From: an uncultured Eubacteriales bacterium
Lineage (GTDB): Bacteria > Bacillota > Clostridia > Christensenellales > UBA1242
Assembly: GCA_949001935.1 (NCBI GenBank)
Contig: CARJLX010000009.1
Location: 1 to 25,390, forward strand
DNA: 25,390 bases
Reading direction: 5' to 3'
Position 1 is the stretch's first letter. Every line of letters starts with the position of its first letter. The notes under the pieces are model-generated. The model was not told where the DNA came from, made no database searches, and saw only the letters and a list, made by a program, of their open reading frames with translations. Positions 6,013-13,561 of this stretch are shown in pieces. The position numbers and the translations under genes were made by a program.

Positions 6013-7596
6013 ATGAAAGACACATTTTATATAACAACACCTATCTACTACCCTAGCAATAAATTCACTTTAGGCAACTGCTATACAACAGTTATTTGTG
6101 ACGCTGTTGCAAGGTTTAATCGCAATATGGGCAAGGATGTTATGTTTTTAACAGGAACTGACGAGCATGGACAAAAGATAAGTCTATCAGCATCAAAACA
6201 AGGTAAAACTGAAAAGGAATATTTAGATGAAATGATTGCTGACGCAAAAGCACTTTGGAAAATGCTTGGCATCTCATATGATAAATTTATTCGAACTACT
6301 GACGACTATCATGAAAAATCTGTTCAAAAGATATTTAGAACTCTTTATGAAAAAGGCTATATCTATAAAAGCAAATATCAAGGTTGGTATTGCACTCCTT
6401 GTGAAAGTTTTTGGACTCAATCTCAACTTGTTGATAACAAATGCCCAGATTGCGGACGCGAAGTTAGCCTGCAAGAAGAAGAAGCTTATTTCTTTAAGCT
6501 TAGCGAATTTGGTGACAAACTTTTAAAGCTATATAAAGATCAACCTGATTTTCTTCTCCCTACATCACGCGTCAACGAAATGGTTAACAACTTTATAAAG
6601 CCAGGGCTTGAAGATCTTTGCGTATCTAGAACTTCAGTTAAATGGGGTATCCCAGTCGACTTTGATCCAAAACATACAATTTATGTTTGGGTTGATGCAT
6701 TAACAAACTATATCAACGCACTTGGCTACAATAGTGAAGATGATTCTAATTTCAAAAAATACTGGCCTGCTGATGTGCATATGATTGGAAAAGAAATTGT
6801 TCGTTTCCATGCTATCATTTGGCCTGCAATCTTAATGGCTTTAGACCTACCTCTTCCAAAACGCTTATTTGGACATGGTTGGATGTTGTTTGGTGGCGAT
6901 AAACTTTCTAAAAGTAAGGAAACAGGAAAGAAAGAATGTCTTGACCCAAGAAAGCTTATTCCTCTCTATTCTGCAGATGCGATTAGATATATTCTTCTTC
7001 GCGAAATCCCTTTCGGCTCTGATGGCAATTATTCAACAGAGGGCTTCTTAACAAGATTTAATAGTGACCTTTCTAACAACTATGGCAATCTTGTTTCAAG
7101 AACATTAAGCATGCTAAAAAAATACTTTGGCTCAACTCTTCCTACAGCAGATGGCAATGATGATGAACGAGCCACCGAACTTAAAAAGGCAGTCAAAGAA
7201 GAAAAGGATAAAGTTTTTAAATATATGCAAGATTTTGACGTTTCAAAGTCACTGATTTCTATCTTCAATATTTTTTCACAAGCAAATAGATATATAGAAC
7301 TTTCTGAGCCATGGGCGATAGCAAAAGATCCTGCTCGAGAACAAGAACTTAAAAATGTTATGAGAAACTTGATCGAAAGTATTAGAATTGGCACACTACT
7401 TTTAAATGCCTTCCTTCCAGAATGCTCTAGGAAAGTTCTTGATGCTCTAGGGATTTCAAACATCAAAGAAGCGTTCACTCAACTAGACAATTTCTACGCA
7501 TTGAAAGATGGAATAACTATAGAGCCATTGCCAATTTTATTCCCTCGTTTAGATATCAATGCTGAAATCGAAAAACTATACGAACTTGCGAAATAA
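6013..7596 (+). CDS. metG: methionyl-tRNA synthetase (527 aa)
   Basis: A class I aminoacyl-tRNA synthetase that charges tRNA-Met for initiation and elongation. It opens with KDTFYITTPIYYPS, typical of bacterial MetRS. The first signature motif, normally HIGH or HLGH, reads TLGN (19-22), and the second is KLSKS (297-301). A zinc-binding insert carries two knuckles, C127-x2-C130 and C144-x2-C147. The helical anticodon-binding domain fills about residues 380-527. The protein stops there, so it lacks the C-terminal tRNA-binding (EMAP/Trbp111-like) domain that B. subtilis MetRS carries. The frame is open further upstream, but the ATG at 6013 is chosen because GGAGG lies 6 bases before it and the upstream codons fall within the promoter. 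It is a single-gene unit ended by a palindromic terminator. Confidence 0.97.
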   Translation: MKDTFYITTPIYYPSNKFTLGNCYTTVICDAVARFNRNMGKDVMFLTGTDEHGQKISLSASKQGKTEKEYLDEMIADAKALWKMLGISYDKFIRTTDDYHEKSVQKIFRTLYEKGYIYKSKYQGWYCTPCESFWTQSQLVDNKCPDCGREVSLQEEEAYFFKLSEFGDKLLKLYKDQPDFLLPTSRVNEMVNNFIKPGLEDLCVSRTSVKWGIPVDFDPKHTIYVWVDALTNYINALGYNSEDDSNFKKYWPADVHMIGKEIVRFHAIIWPAILMALDLPLPKRLFGHGWMLFGGDKLSKSKETGKKECLDPRKLIPLYSADAIRYILLREIPFGSDGNYSTEGFLTRFNSDLSNNYGNLVSRTLSMLKKYFGSTLPTADGNDDERATELKKAVKEEKDKVFKYMQDFDVSKSLISIFNIFSQANRYIELSEPWAIAKDPAREQELKNVMRNLIESIRIGTLLLNAFLPECSRKVLDALGISNIKEAFTQLDNFYALKDGITIEPLPILFPRLDINAEIEKLYELAK

Positions 7597-7628
7597 TCCT
7601 AAATAAAAAGTTCATAATTAATAAAAAC

Positions 7629-7650
7629 ACACGGAAATTTCCGTGTATTT
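7629..7650. terminator. bidirectional terminator between metG and the 800-aa gene
   Basis: A perfect 18-base palindrome ACACGGAAATTTCCGTGT (7629-7646) is flanked by A-rich sequence on the left and ATTTTTA on the right. It can end metG on the plus strand and the convergent gene on the minus strand. Confidence 0.75.
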
Positions 7651-7656
7651 TTATTA

Positions 7657-10059
7657 TTATTCACTTTCTGAAGGAGTTTCAGCATTAGCTTTTTCAACAA
7701 CTTCTACAGTTCTCTTTCTTGCTGAAGCTTTTTTCTTTGCAGTAATCATTCCAAATTCGCCTGCAACTGCACGTTGAGCAAGCTCTCTACCATCATTTTG
7801 ACTAAGTTCAACAGCTTCTTTTTCCAAAGCCTTAATAAACTTATTTCTAGCATTCTTTTGTGCCTTAAATTCTTCATTAGTTTCTTCAACAGTAATTTGT
7901 GGAACAGGTTTTCCGCTTACAAGAACTTGCTGAGTGTCTTGAGCCTTTGCAATAACTTCTTCCAATACCTTAACTGCAGGTAGACAATCTTTCTTGAATT
8001 TCTCATATGTGCTTGCATATTTTTCTTCATTAAGACTACCAGTCTGCAACATTTCAAAAATCATTTGTCTACGTTTCTTAAGATCTCTATCTGTAAGAAT
8101 TGCAGCTAATGTGCTTGTATGAGCTTTAGTTTCAGGAGTATTTTCATCATCTGGATGTGCCATTTGAGTTGCAATTTCACTTACAGTATCAACAAATGTG
8201 AACCAGCATCCAGGAATGTCTTTCTTAGGTGTTTTTAAACCCTTTCTATAAGCCAAAGCAATATCGTCTTCAGTTTTGATAGTAGGTTTAGACTTTGATG
8301 GTCCAAAGACAACAATACTTCCGCCTTCCTCTGGCTTTTCTACAACTGTTTCACTTTCTTTGATTACTCGTTGTTCTCCTTGAACACCCCCATCAACAGG
8401 TTGTGTTGTTTGGGCTCCAACTTTTGTAGCCTTAGTTACATTCTTTCCCCTAGCCAAAAATTCTTGTTTCTCTTGCTCTCTTGTTCTTCTTTCTGGAAGA
8501 GTTGGTTGATTTACAAATGTCCATGAATTTCTCGCTTTAACCATTTGAGTAATGAGATCATTTAAAGACTCACCAAGTAAAGGCTTAACTTTTTCATCTG
8601 CATTAACAACTTCGCTAACTTCATCATCTTTTTCAATCGCTGTTGACATCAAAGTCGCAAATTGGAAACCTTCTTTTGTAGAAAGATCGCCAAAGTCTCC
8701 AAGTTCAAACAAATCTTCCATCAAAGATTGTTTTGCATTTTTTACAACAGCTTTAACTTCTTCTTCACTCTTCAAACCAATCGTTTCGCCATAAACATCT
8801 GCAAAACCTTCAACAATTGTTTTTGCAAGTTCAGGATTTTCCATATAAAGACCTGAGTAGTGTGTATATAAAATTCCATAAACTGCAAATTCAAAGTTTT
8901 TATCAGGACTCACAAACATAGAGTTCATTTTGCCTGTTTTAGGATCAACTTCAACGCCTGCAATTTTACCTTGAATACATTTTAATGCAGAGTAAATTTT
9001 ATTTTTATCGCCACTAGCAAAATATCTAAGTTTATTTATAGTTTCGCCTTCCTCGGCAGGAGTAAATTGAACATTATCAGCTTCACCGAAAATACTTTCT
9101 ATAAAACCATTTCTTTTTACATAAGATAAAGGTGATGTACTATCTTTGTCAATTCCACTTGAAAGTTGCTCAGCATTGTTTGTTTTTTCCATCAACTTAC
9201 CATACAAGTTAATATCATGGAGATATTCCCCTGATTTTTTTGTTTCCTTCAATTGTGTAGACAACAATTTATTTACTAAATATTCAGCTTCTAAAACAAC
9301 TTTATCAGTATCAACAGATTTTTTGCCAACCCTATCTCTTTCCATTAAGGCATACATATAAGACTCTAAATAGTTTTCAATAGAATCTCCAATAGAATTC
9401 AACTTTTTATCAGCAAAAGTAGATTGCATGTTTCTTGCTAATATTGCTGTAGCTATAACTGGAGCCAAAGGATGGAACTCTTCTTTTTTGCTAGAGTTTT
9501 TATTTGTTTGATAAACTCCCTCAATTCTATCATTAAAATATGCTAAAGATCTAGCCAAAAACTGTTGAACGACTGGCGCATCTTCTGCAGGGACCTCAAT
9601 CTCTCTAGATTCTAAATAATCATCCAAAACACTTAATTTGTTAAAATTTTGAAGCATTTTAAGTAAGTTTTCGTCAGTGTCATCTTGTGCCACAGCATCA
9701 TAAATTTTTTCTTCTAGTTCTGGACAACCATCTCTATTGATAATGGCACCTAATTCATAACCTATTCTGTTTGGAGTTTTTAATTTTTTTACCTGTTCAC
9801 TAACCCTAGCATTAATTTCAGAAATCTTCTTGCTACCGTCCACAGTGCCTGCTTTACGCTTTCTTTCAATATCTTTTTGTAAGTCTGCAACACACCCCTC
9901 AATTAAAAATAAGTTTGAAAGCGTATTTAAATTAAATTTATTTTTACCAGTAAAAGACATGTCAGTGAGTTTTCTACCCTCTAACACCTTTTTAACTACT
10001 TCATTAGCACTTTTACCTTCTTCTATTAATTTTGCAATATCTTCAACAAAATTTGACAT
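7657..10059 (-). CDS. unrecognised large soluble helical protein (800 aa)
   Basis: I do not recognise this protein. It has no signal peptide or membrane segment, is rich in Glu and Lys, and looks mostly alpha-helical. Residues 1-520 or so form a long helical region. A low-complexity linker (roughly 525-600, rich in Gln, Thr, Gly and Glu) follows. A second conserved-looking segment begins around GSIVVFGPSKSKPTIK and includes GCWFTFVDTVSEIATQMAH. The last 30 residues hold a basic patch (AKKKASARKRT) and an acidic end. The frame is open to 10110, but I chose the ATG at 10059: AAGGAGG (10065-10071) is ideally placed and the upstream codons overlap the promoter. A near-consensus promoter and strong ribosome site suggest high expression. 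It may be a lineage-specific structural protein, which is inference only. Confidence 0.85.
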   Translation of the reverse strand: MSNFVEDIAKLIEEGKSANEVVKKVLEGRKLTDMSFTGKNKFNLNTLSNLFLIEGCVADLQKDIERKRKAGTVDGSKKISEINARVSEQVKKLKTPNRIGYELGAIINRDGCPELEEKIYDAVAQDDTDENLLKMLQNFNKLSVLDDYLESREIEVPAEDAPVVQQFLARSLAYFNDRIEGVYQTNKNSSKKEEFHPLAPVIATAILARNMQSTFADKKLNSIGDSIENYLESYMYALMERDRVGKKSVDTDKVVLEAEYLVNKLLSTQLKETKKSGEYLHDINLYGKLMEKTNNAEQLSSGIDKDSTSPLSYVKRNGFIESIFGEADNVQFTPAEEGETINKLRYFASGDKNKIYSALKCIQGKIAGVEVDPKTGKMNSMFVSPDKNFEFAVYGILYTHYSGLYMENPELAKTIVEGFADVYGETIGLKSEEEVKAVVKNAKQSLMEDLFELGDFGDLSTKEGFQFATLMSTAIEKDDEVSEVVNADEKVKPLLGESLNDLITQMVKARNSWTFVNQPTLPERRTREQEKQEFLARGKNVTKATKVGAQTTQPVDGGVQGEQRVIKESETVVEKPEEGGSIVVFGPSKSKPTIKTEDDIALAYRKGLKTPKKDIPGCWFTFVDTVSEIATQMAHPDDENTPETKAHTSTLAAILTDRDLKKRRQMIFEMLQTGSLNEEKYASTYEKFKKDCLPAVKVLEEVIAKAQDTQQVLVSGKPVPQITVEETNEEFKAQKNARNKFIKALEKEAVELSQNDGRELAQRAVAGEFGMITAKKKASARKRTVEVVEKANAETPSESE

Positions 10060-10081
10060 AGCACCCTCCTTAGTCGCTAAT

Positions 10082-10110
10082 ATTATACCACTGATAATCA
10101 GGTTTTTCAA
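10082..10110 (-). promoter_or_regulatory. strong promoter of the 800-aa gene, with a palindrome in the spacer
   Basis: On the minus strand TTGAAA (10105-10110), a 17-base spacer and TATAAT (10082-10087) with TGG just before it. The spacer contains the perfect inverted repeat CTGAT-A-ATCAG (10091-10101), a possible repressor site. Confidence 0.75.
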
Positions 10111-10270
10111 GGGGTAAATTAAAAAAAGTTGTGCAAAATTTGTATTTTTAAGGCTTTTTTGTTGAAATTTATCCCTGTTTTTGAGTTTTTAAACCTTTAT
10201 ACTATAAATAAAATCATTTTTCAATCATTTCATATCAATATAAATATGAATTTTTAATAAAAATAGTACC

Positions 10271-11053
10271 TTATTTTAGCCTAAAAATCGCTCCCGGTCT
10301 AGGCGAAGCAACATCTATGCGAATATCCTTTCCTTCTTCAATACCATACTCTAAAAGTTTTCGAGATATGTATTCATAAGCCAAGTCAGGAGTATTATTC
10401 TCTTCACTTAAATGCGACAATACTATCTGCCTTGTTCCGCTCTCTGCCAAAACTTTAATAGTTTTAGCACTATCATCATTTGATAAATGTCCCTGCGAAC
10501 CTGCAATTCTACGTTTCAAAGAAAGCGGATATTTACTACCGTTTATAAGCATATTTTTATCATAATTAGCCTCTAAATAAACTAGTTGAGAAGAGGCAAT
10601 TTTATTAATCAGCAAATCATTTGTCTTGCCCAGATCTGTGACAATACTAATTTTGCTATTACTATTTTTAAATGAGTAAGCAAAACATTTAACATCATGG
10701 CTAACTTCTATAGGGGAAATTTCTAAATCTTTAAAAAGAAAATCACCATCAAAGCTTTTTCTATTCTTATTTGAAGTTTTGCTTAGTTTTTCATCAAGCC
10801 CATTCCACACCTCTTTATGGGTAAAAACTGGAATATCATATTTGGAAGAAAATACATCCACTCCTCGAATATGATCTATATGCTGATGTGTTAAAAGTAC
10901 TGCATCTATTTCATTTGGTTTAACATTCAATAAATCCAATCTTTTTACTGTTTCACTGCATGACAAACCCATATCAAGCAAAATCTTGCTTGATTCAGTT
11001 TCGATATATGTAATATTTCCATCGCTTCCTGATGCTAAGTTGATTACACGCAT
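10271..11053 (-). CDS. walJ: WalJ/YycJ-like metallo-beta-lactamase-fold hydrolase (260 aa)
   Basis: A soluble metal-dependent hydrolase of the metallo-beta-lactamase superfamily, closest by eye to WalJ (YycJ, VicX). That protein is linked in Bacillota to the WalKR wall-stress system and to coordinating cell division with replication. The start RVINLASGSDGNITYIE matches the family opening, LLDMGLS follows, and the metal motif HQHIDH lies at residues 56-61. Later motifs include SHDVK, VTDLG and a C-terminal LSHLSEEN. Unlike the usual arrangement there are no walR/walK genes beside it. It starts at ATG 11053 with no ribosome site. TATAAT ends six bases upstream and the neighbouring gene has its own terminator, so a leaderless mRNA is likely. 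Family confident, symbol less so. Confidence 0.85.
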   Translation of the reverse strand: MRVINLASGSDGNITYIETESSKILLDMGLSCSETVKRLDLLNVKPNEIDAVLLTHQHIDHIRGVDVFSSKYDIPVFTHKEVWNGLDEKLSKTSNKNRKSFDGDFLFKDLEISPIEVSHDVKCFAYSFKNSNSKISIVTDLGKTNDLLINKIASSQLVYLEANYDKNMLINGSKYPLSLKRRIAGSQGHLSNDDSAKTIKVLAESGTRQIVLSHLSEENNTPDLAYEYISRKLLEYGIEEGKDIRIDVASPRPGAIFRLK

Positions 11054-11059
11054 GAGAAT

Positions 11060-11088
11060 ATTATAACATAAAATAAATAAAATTTAAA
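11060..11088 (-). promoter_or_regulatory. candidate leaderless promoter of walJ
   Basis: On the minus strand TTTAAA (11083-11088), a 17-base spacer ending in TGT, and TATAAT (11060-11065). Six bases (ATTCTC) separate the -10 from the ATG at 11053, so the predicted start of transcription is at or beside the start codon. Confidence 0.6.
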
Positions 11089-11100
11089 GAGTTTAATAAA

Positions 11101-11128
11101 AAAATAGAGGCAAAAACCTCTATTTTTT
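11101..11128. terminator. intrinsic terminator after the AT-hook protein gene
   Basis: AAAATAGAGG (11101-11110) pairs with CCTCTATTTT (11117-11126) around a 6-base loop, with A and T runs on the two sides. The stem includes the stop codon of the gene ending at 11120. Confidence 0.75.
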
Positions 11129-13375
11129 GTTTAGATCTGAAATTTCTTTAATAAGTGTTTCAAGTCTTGCATTTATTGAAGCAAGTTCTTGCTCACTCTT
11201 TCCTTCCTCTTTTGCTTCTTGAGCTCGAGTTCTAAGAGCTTCAACAGTTTTCATGATTTCATCACGCTCTTCGTTGATTTCCTGTTGCTCAGTTGTATTC
11301 AAAGCATCAGTTATTTCTGAATTTACAAGTGCTTTCATCTTGCTCAATCTATCTTCCTCTTCGGTAATAAGTTTATTGATTTTAGCAAGACTCACAAGAT
11401 CTAAGTCGTCTTTTTGAGTTGTTGTTTTCTTAACTCTGCTAACTGGTCTTTTTTTTGCAGTTGTTCTTGAAACACCCTTTTTCTCAGAAAGTACTGTTGT
11501 TTCGTCCTTCCTTGGGCGACCTCTCTTCTTTGGTTCTCTTGGTTCAACAGGCTCAACAACCTCTTTTTTAGGTCTGCCTCTTCCACGCTTTTGTGTTGAA
11601 GCTTGGACTGGTTTAACCTCCTGTTCAACTTTTTGCTCTTCAATTTTTGGAGTAGAGTGTGTTTCATCTTCGAAAGGATTGTATTCTTCAACCTTAATTG
11701 CCTCTGGTTGATGTTGAGGCATCTCCTCCGCTTTTTCCTCTTCTTGAGGCATTTCAATTTTAGACTCTTCTTTCTTGTCGTCATCTGGTTCACGAATTAA
11801 AGTTCCATTCATGTCATAGATTTTTCCGTCAATATCATGGAATAAACCATTTGGGTCATGATAAGAGCCATCTTCATAAACAAAGTTACCATTAGCATCG
11901 TACTCACCTTTAGGAGTTTCTTGAGTTTGTGATGATTGTTCTTCTTTATTTTCTGGTTGAACTATTTCAATATTTAATCTTGAACGCAATGTGTTATTTT
12001 CGTCAATTAAGCGTTTTACTTGAGTTTGAACAATTATAAGTTCTTTTTCATTACTGTCTCTTTCTTTCTTAAGTTCGCTCTTCTCGTTAGCCACACGCTT
12101 TTCAGCAGTTTGATAAGCGTTAGTCATAATCTTTTCATAGAAAGATTGATATTCAGCGACCATAGATTTTTGTACATTTTCTTTTGCTTCATCAAGTTCT
12201 TTTTTAAGCTCCGCAATCTCTTGATTAAGCTCTTGATTAGAAACAGCATAACGAGTTTCTTCTTGATCATATTCTGTTTGAAGTGATTCCTGTTTAGAGA
12301 TCTCTTGTTCTTGTTGTTTTCTTAAGAATCCAACTTCCATTCTGTTTGTAGTTGCTTCTTGTTGTTGAATAAGTTTTTGAATATTCTCTTTTGAAGCCTG
12401 TATTTTTCTTTGAAGATCCTTTTGAACATTTTCATAGTTTCGTTTCAATGCTTCTTTTTGGGCTTCTACATGTGCAATCTTTGCAAGCGTGCTAGACTTT
12501 TTATTCATAAAAGTTTCACTTTCTTTCATCGCCCTTTCAAGCACTAATGAACCGTCCACACCGGCATCTTGGAAATTGTATTCAACATATTCAACATCAC
12601 TCTGCTTAGCCTTTTCAAATTCTTCTTTAGCCTTTCTCGCTCTTGCTTCGTAGTATTCGCGAAGTTGAGGATTTCCTTTCTCAATTTCTTTAGAAGAGAA
12701 GAGAAGGTCATAGTCGATATATGGAGGAAGATCAACACAAGCATTGTTGATAAATCTACCAAAGATATGGTAGATATGATATATTTCGTCAAGGTTCGCA
12801 GTCTTTCGAGATTTCATTATGATAGAAGTTAAAAGACCGATAAAAATAATAAGTACAGGAATAATAAGTGAGCCAACAAGTTCTTCTACACGGAGTGTGC
12901 TTACAGAATTTGCTGTTTGATATGCAATACTGAACAAGAAAGTAATCGCAGCCCAAATGTATGTGACAATATTAAGGTTTCTAATATTGTTATCAAAGGT
13001 AGAGGTTTTCAAAGGTTTTTCAACAAGGTTGTCGAGCGATAAATAATGAGTAGGTTCCTTTTCGCGATATAAAATAAATTGTTGCCAATAGTAAACTAAA
13101 CGGCGAGGACCTTTTTTAATAATATCATTAAACTCCTTGATATTTGATTGGTCAATTTTCTTATTCTTAAAAAGCCAGCTGTTTGCCTTGTCTAATCCCT
13201 TACGCAATCTTGACTCATAAGAATAAACGGAGCGGAGTATAAAAAGTGATATAAAAAATATTTCAATCACTAAAGCAAGTGCGAAAAGAAGATCAAAGCC
13301 CAAAGCTGCTGTTAATTGACTAAAAAAAGATTTTAAAGAACTTTCTATTGCGTTGCTCGCTATCATTGACAACAT
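11120..13375 (-). CDS. membrane-anchored coiled-coil protein with two AT-hooks (751 aa)
   Basis: I do not recognise this as a named family. Residues 27-50 form a membrane segment, and 133-155 and 166-188 form two more. About residues 225-470 are charged, heptad-like and Gln/Glu/Lys-rich, a long coiled coil. Residues 493-527 are five exact 7-residue repeats of the type D-x-N-G-x-x-x. A Pro/Glu-rich linker leads to two AT-hook cores, RGRPKK (599-604) and RGRPRK (618-623), and a Lys/Arg-rich stretch (633-650). A final short helical coiled coil (655-751) ends the protein. The start at 13375 has AGGAGGT (13381-13387) and an extended -10. AT-hooks bind the minor groove of A+T-rich DNA, so a membrane-to-nucleoid tether is a reasonable inference, not shown. 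It is a single-gene unit with its own terminator. Confidence 0.87.
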   Translation of the reverse strand: MLSMIASNAIESSLKSFFSQLTAALGFDLLFALALVIEIFFISLFILRSVYSYESRLRKGLDKANSWLFKNKKIDQSNIKEFNDIIKKGPRRLVYYWQQFILYREKEPTHYLSLDNLVEKPLKTSTFDNNIRNLNIVTYIWAAITFLFSIAYQTANSVSTLRVEELVGSLIIPVLIIFIGLLTSIIMKSRKTANLDEIYHIYHIFGRFINNACVDLPPYIDYDLLFSSKEIEKGNPQLREYYEARARKAKEEFEKAKQSDVEYVEYNFQDAGVDGSLVLERAMKESETFMNKKSSTLAKIAHVEAQKEALKRNYENVQKDLQRKIQASKENIQKLIQQQEATTNRMEVGFLRKQQEQEISKQESLQTEYDQEETRYAVSNQELNQEIAELKKELDEAKENVQKSMVAEYQSFYEKIMTNAYQTAEKRVANEKSELKKERDSNEKELIIVQTQVKRLIDENNTLRSRLNIEIVQPENKEEQSSQTQETPKGEYDANGNFVYEDGSYHDPNGLFHDIDGKIYDMNGTLIREPDDDKKEESKIEMPQEEEKAEEMPQHQPEAIKVEEYNPFEDETHSTPKIEEQKVEQEVKPVQASTQKRGRGRPKKEVVEPVEPREPKKRGRPRKDETTVLSEKKGVSRTTAKKRPVSRVKKTTTQKDDLDLVSLAKINKLITEEEDRLSKMKALVNSEITDALNTTEQQEINEERDEIMKTVEALRTRAQEAKEEGKSEQELASINARLETLIKEISDLNKK
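11795..11899 (-). repeat. five in-frame 7-codon repeats (DxNGxxx)
   Basis: Residues 493-527 of the AT-hook protein read as DANGNFV, YEDGSYH, DPNGLFH, DIDGKIY and DMNGTLI: five consecutive 7-residue units with invariant Gly at position 4 and Asn/Asp at position 3. The DNA copies have diverged, so this is an old protein repeat and not recent slippage. Confidence 0.8.
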
Positions 13376-13400
13376 AATAAACCTCCTAAAATATACTTGT

Positions 13401-13409
13401 AGTATAACA
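13401..13409 (-). promoter_or_regulatory. extended -10 of the AT-hook protein gene
   Basis: On the minus strand TGT (13407-13409) is followed by TATACT (13401-13406). The leader is about 20 nt and carries AGGAGGT. Upstream of it the DNA is almost pure A+T. Confidence 0.55.
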
Positions 13410-13410
13410 C

Positions 13411-13527
13411 AGAAAAAAAATAAATAAAAATAAATTTCACAAAAAAATCTTTTTTTATTTATTTTTTTTATTATTTTAATTTTTATTACAATTTTTTAAA
13501 ATTAAATATTTTTTATTTATTTTTTTA
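13411..13527. other. A+T block with almost no G or C
   Basis: About 117 bases with only a handful of G or C, made of alternating A tracts and T tracts. It separates the end of addA from the promoter of the AT-hook protein and contains no reading frame I would support. It could act as an UP element, curved DNA or an AT-hook target. Confidence 0.5.
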
Positions 13528-13561
13528 CCTTTAAAATAAAAGGAAATAAATTTTTCATAAA

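Noticed and set aside
10060..10110. Upstream extension of the 800-residue protein
   Set aside because: The extra codons lie across the promoter and ribosome site of the gene itself.
13528..13543. CCTTT/AAAGG hairpin after addA as a terminator
   Set aside because: On the minus strand it is followed by TAAAAAAA and not T residues, so it would not release the addA transcript.
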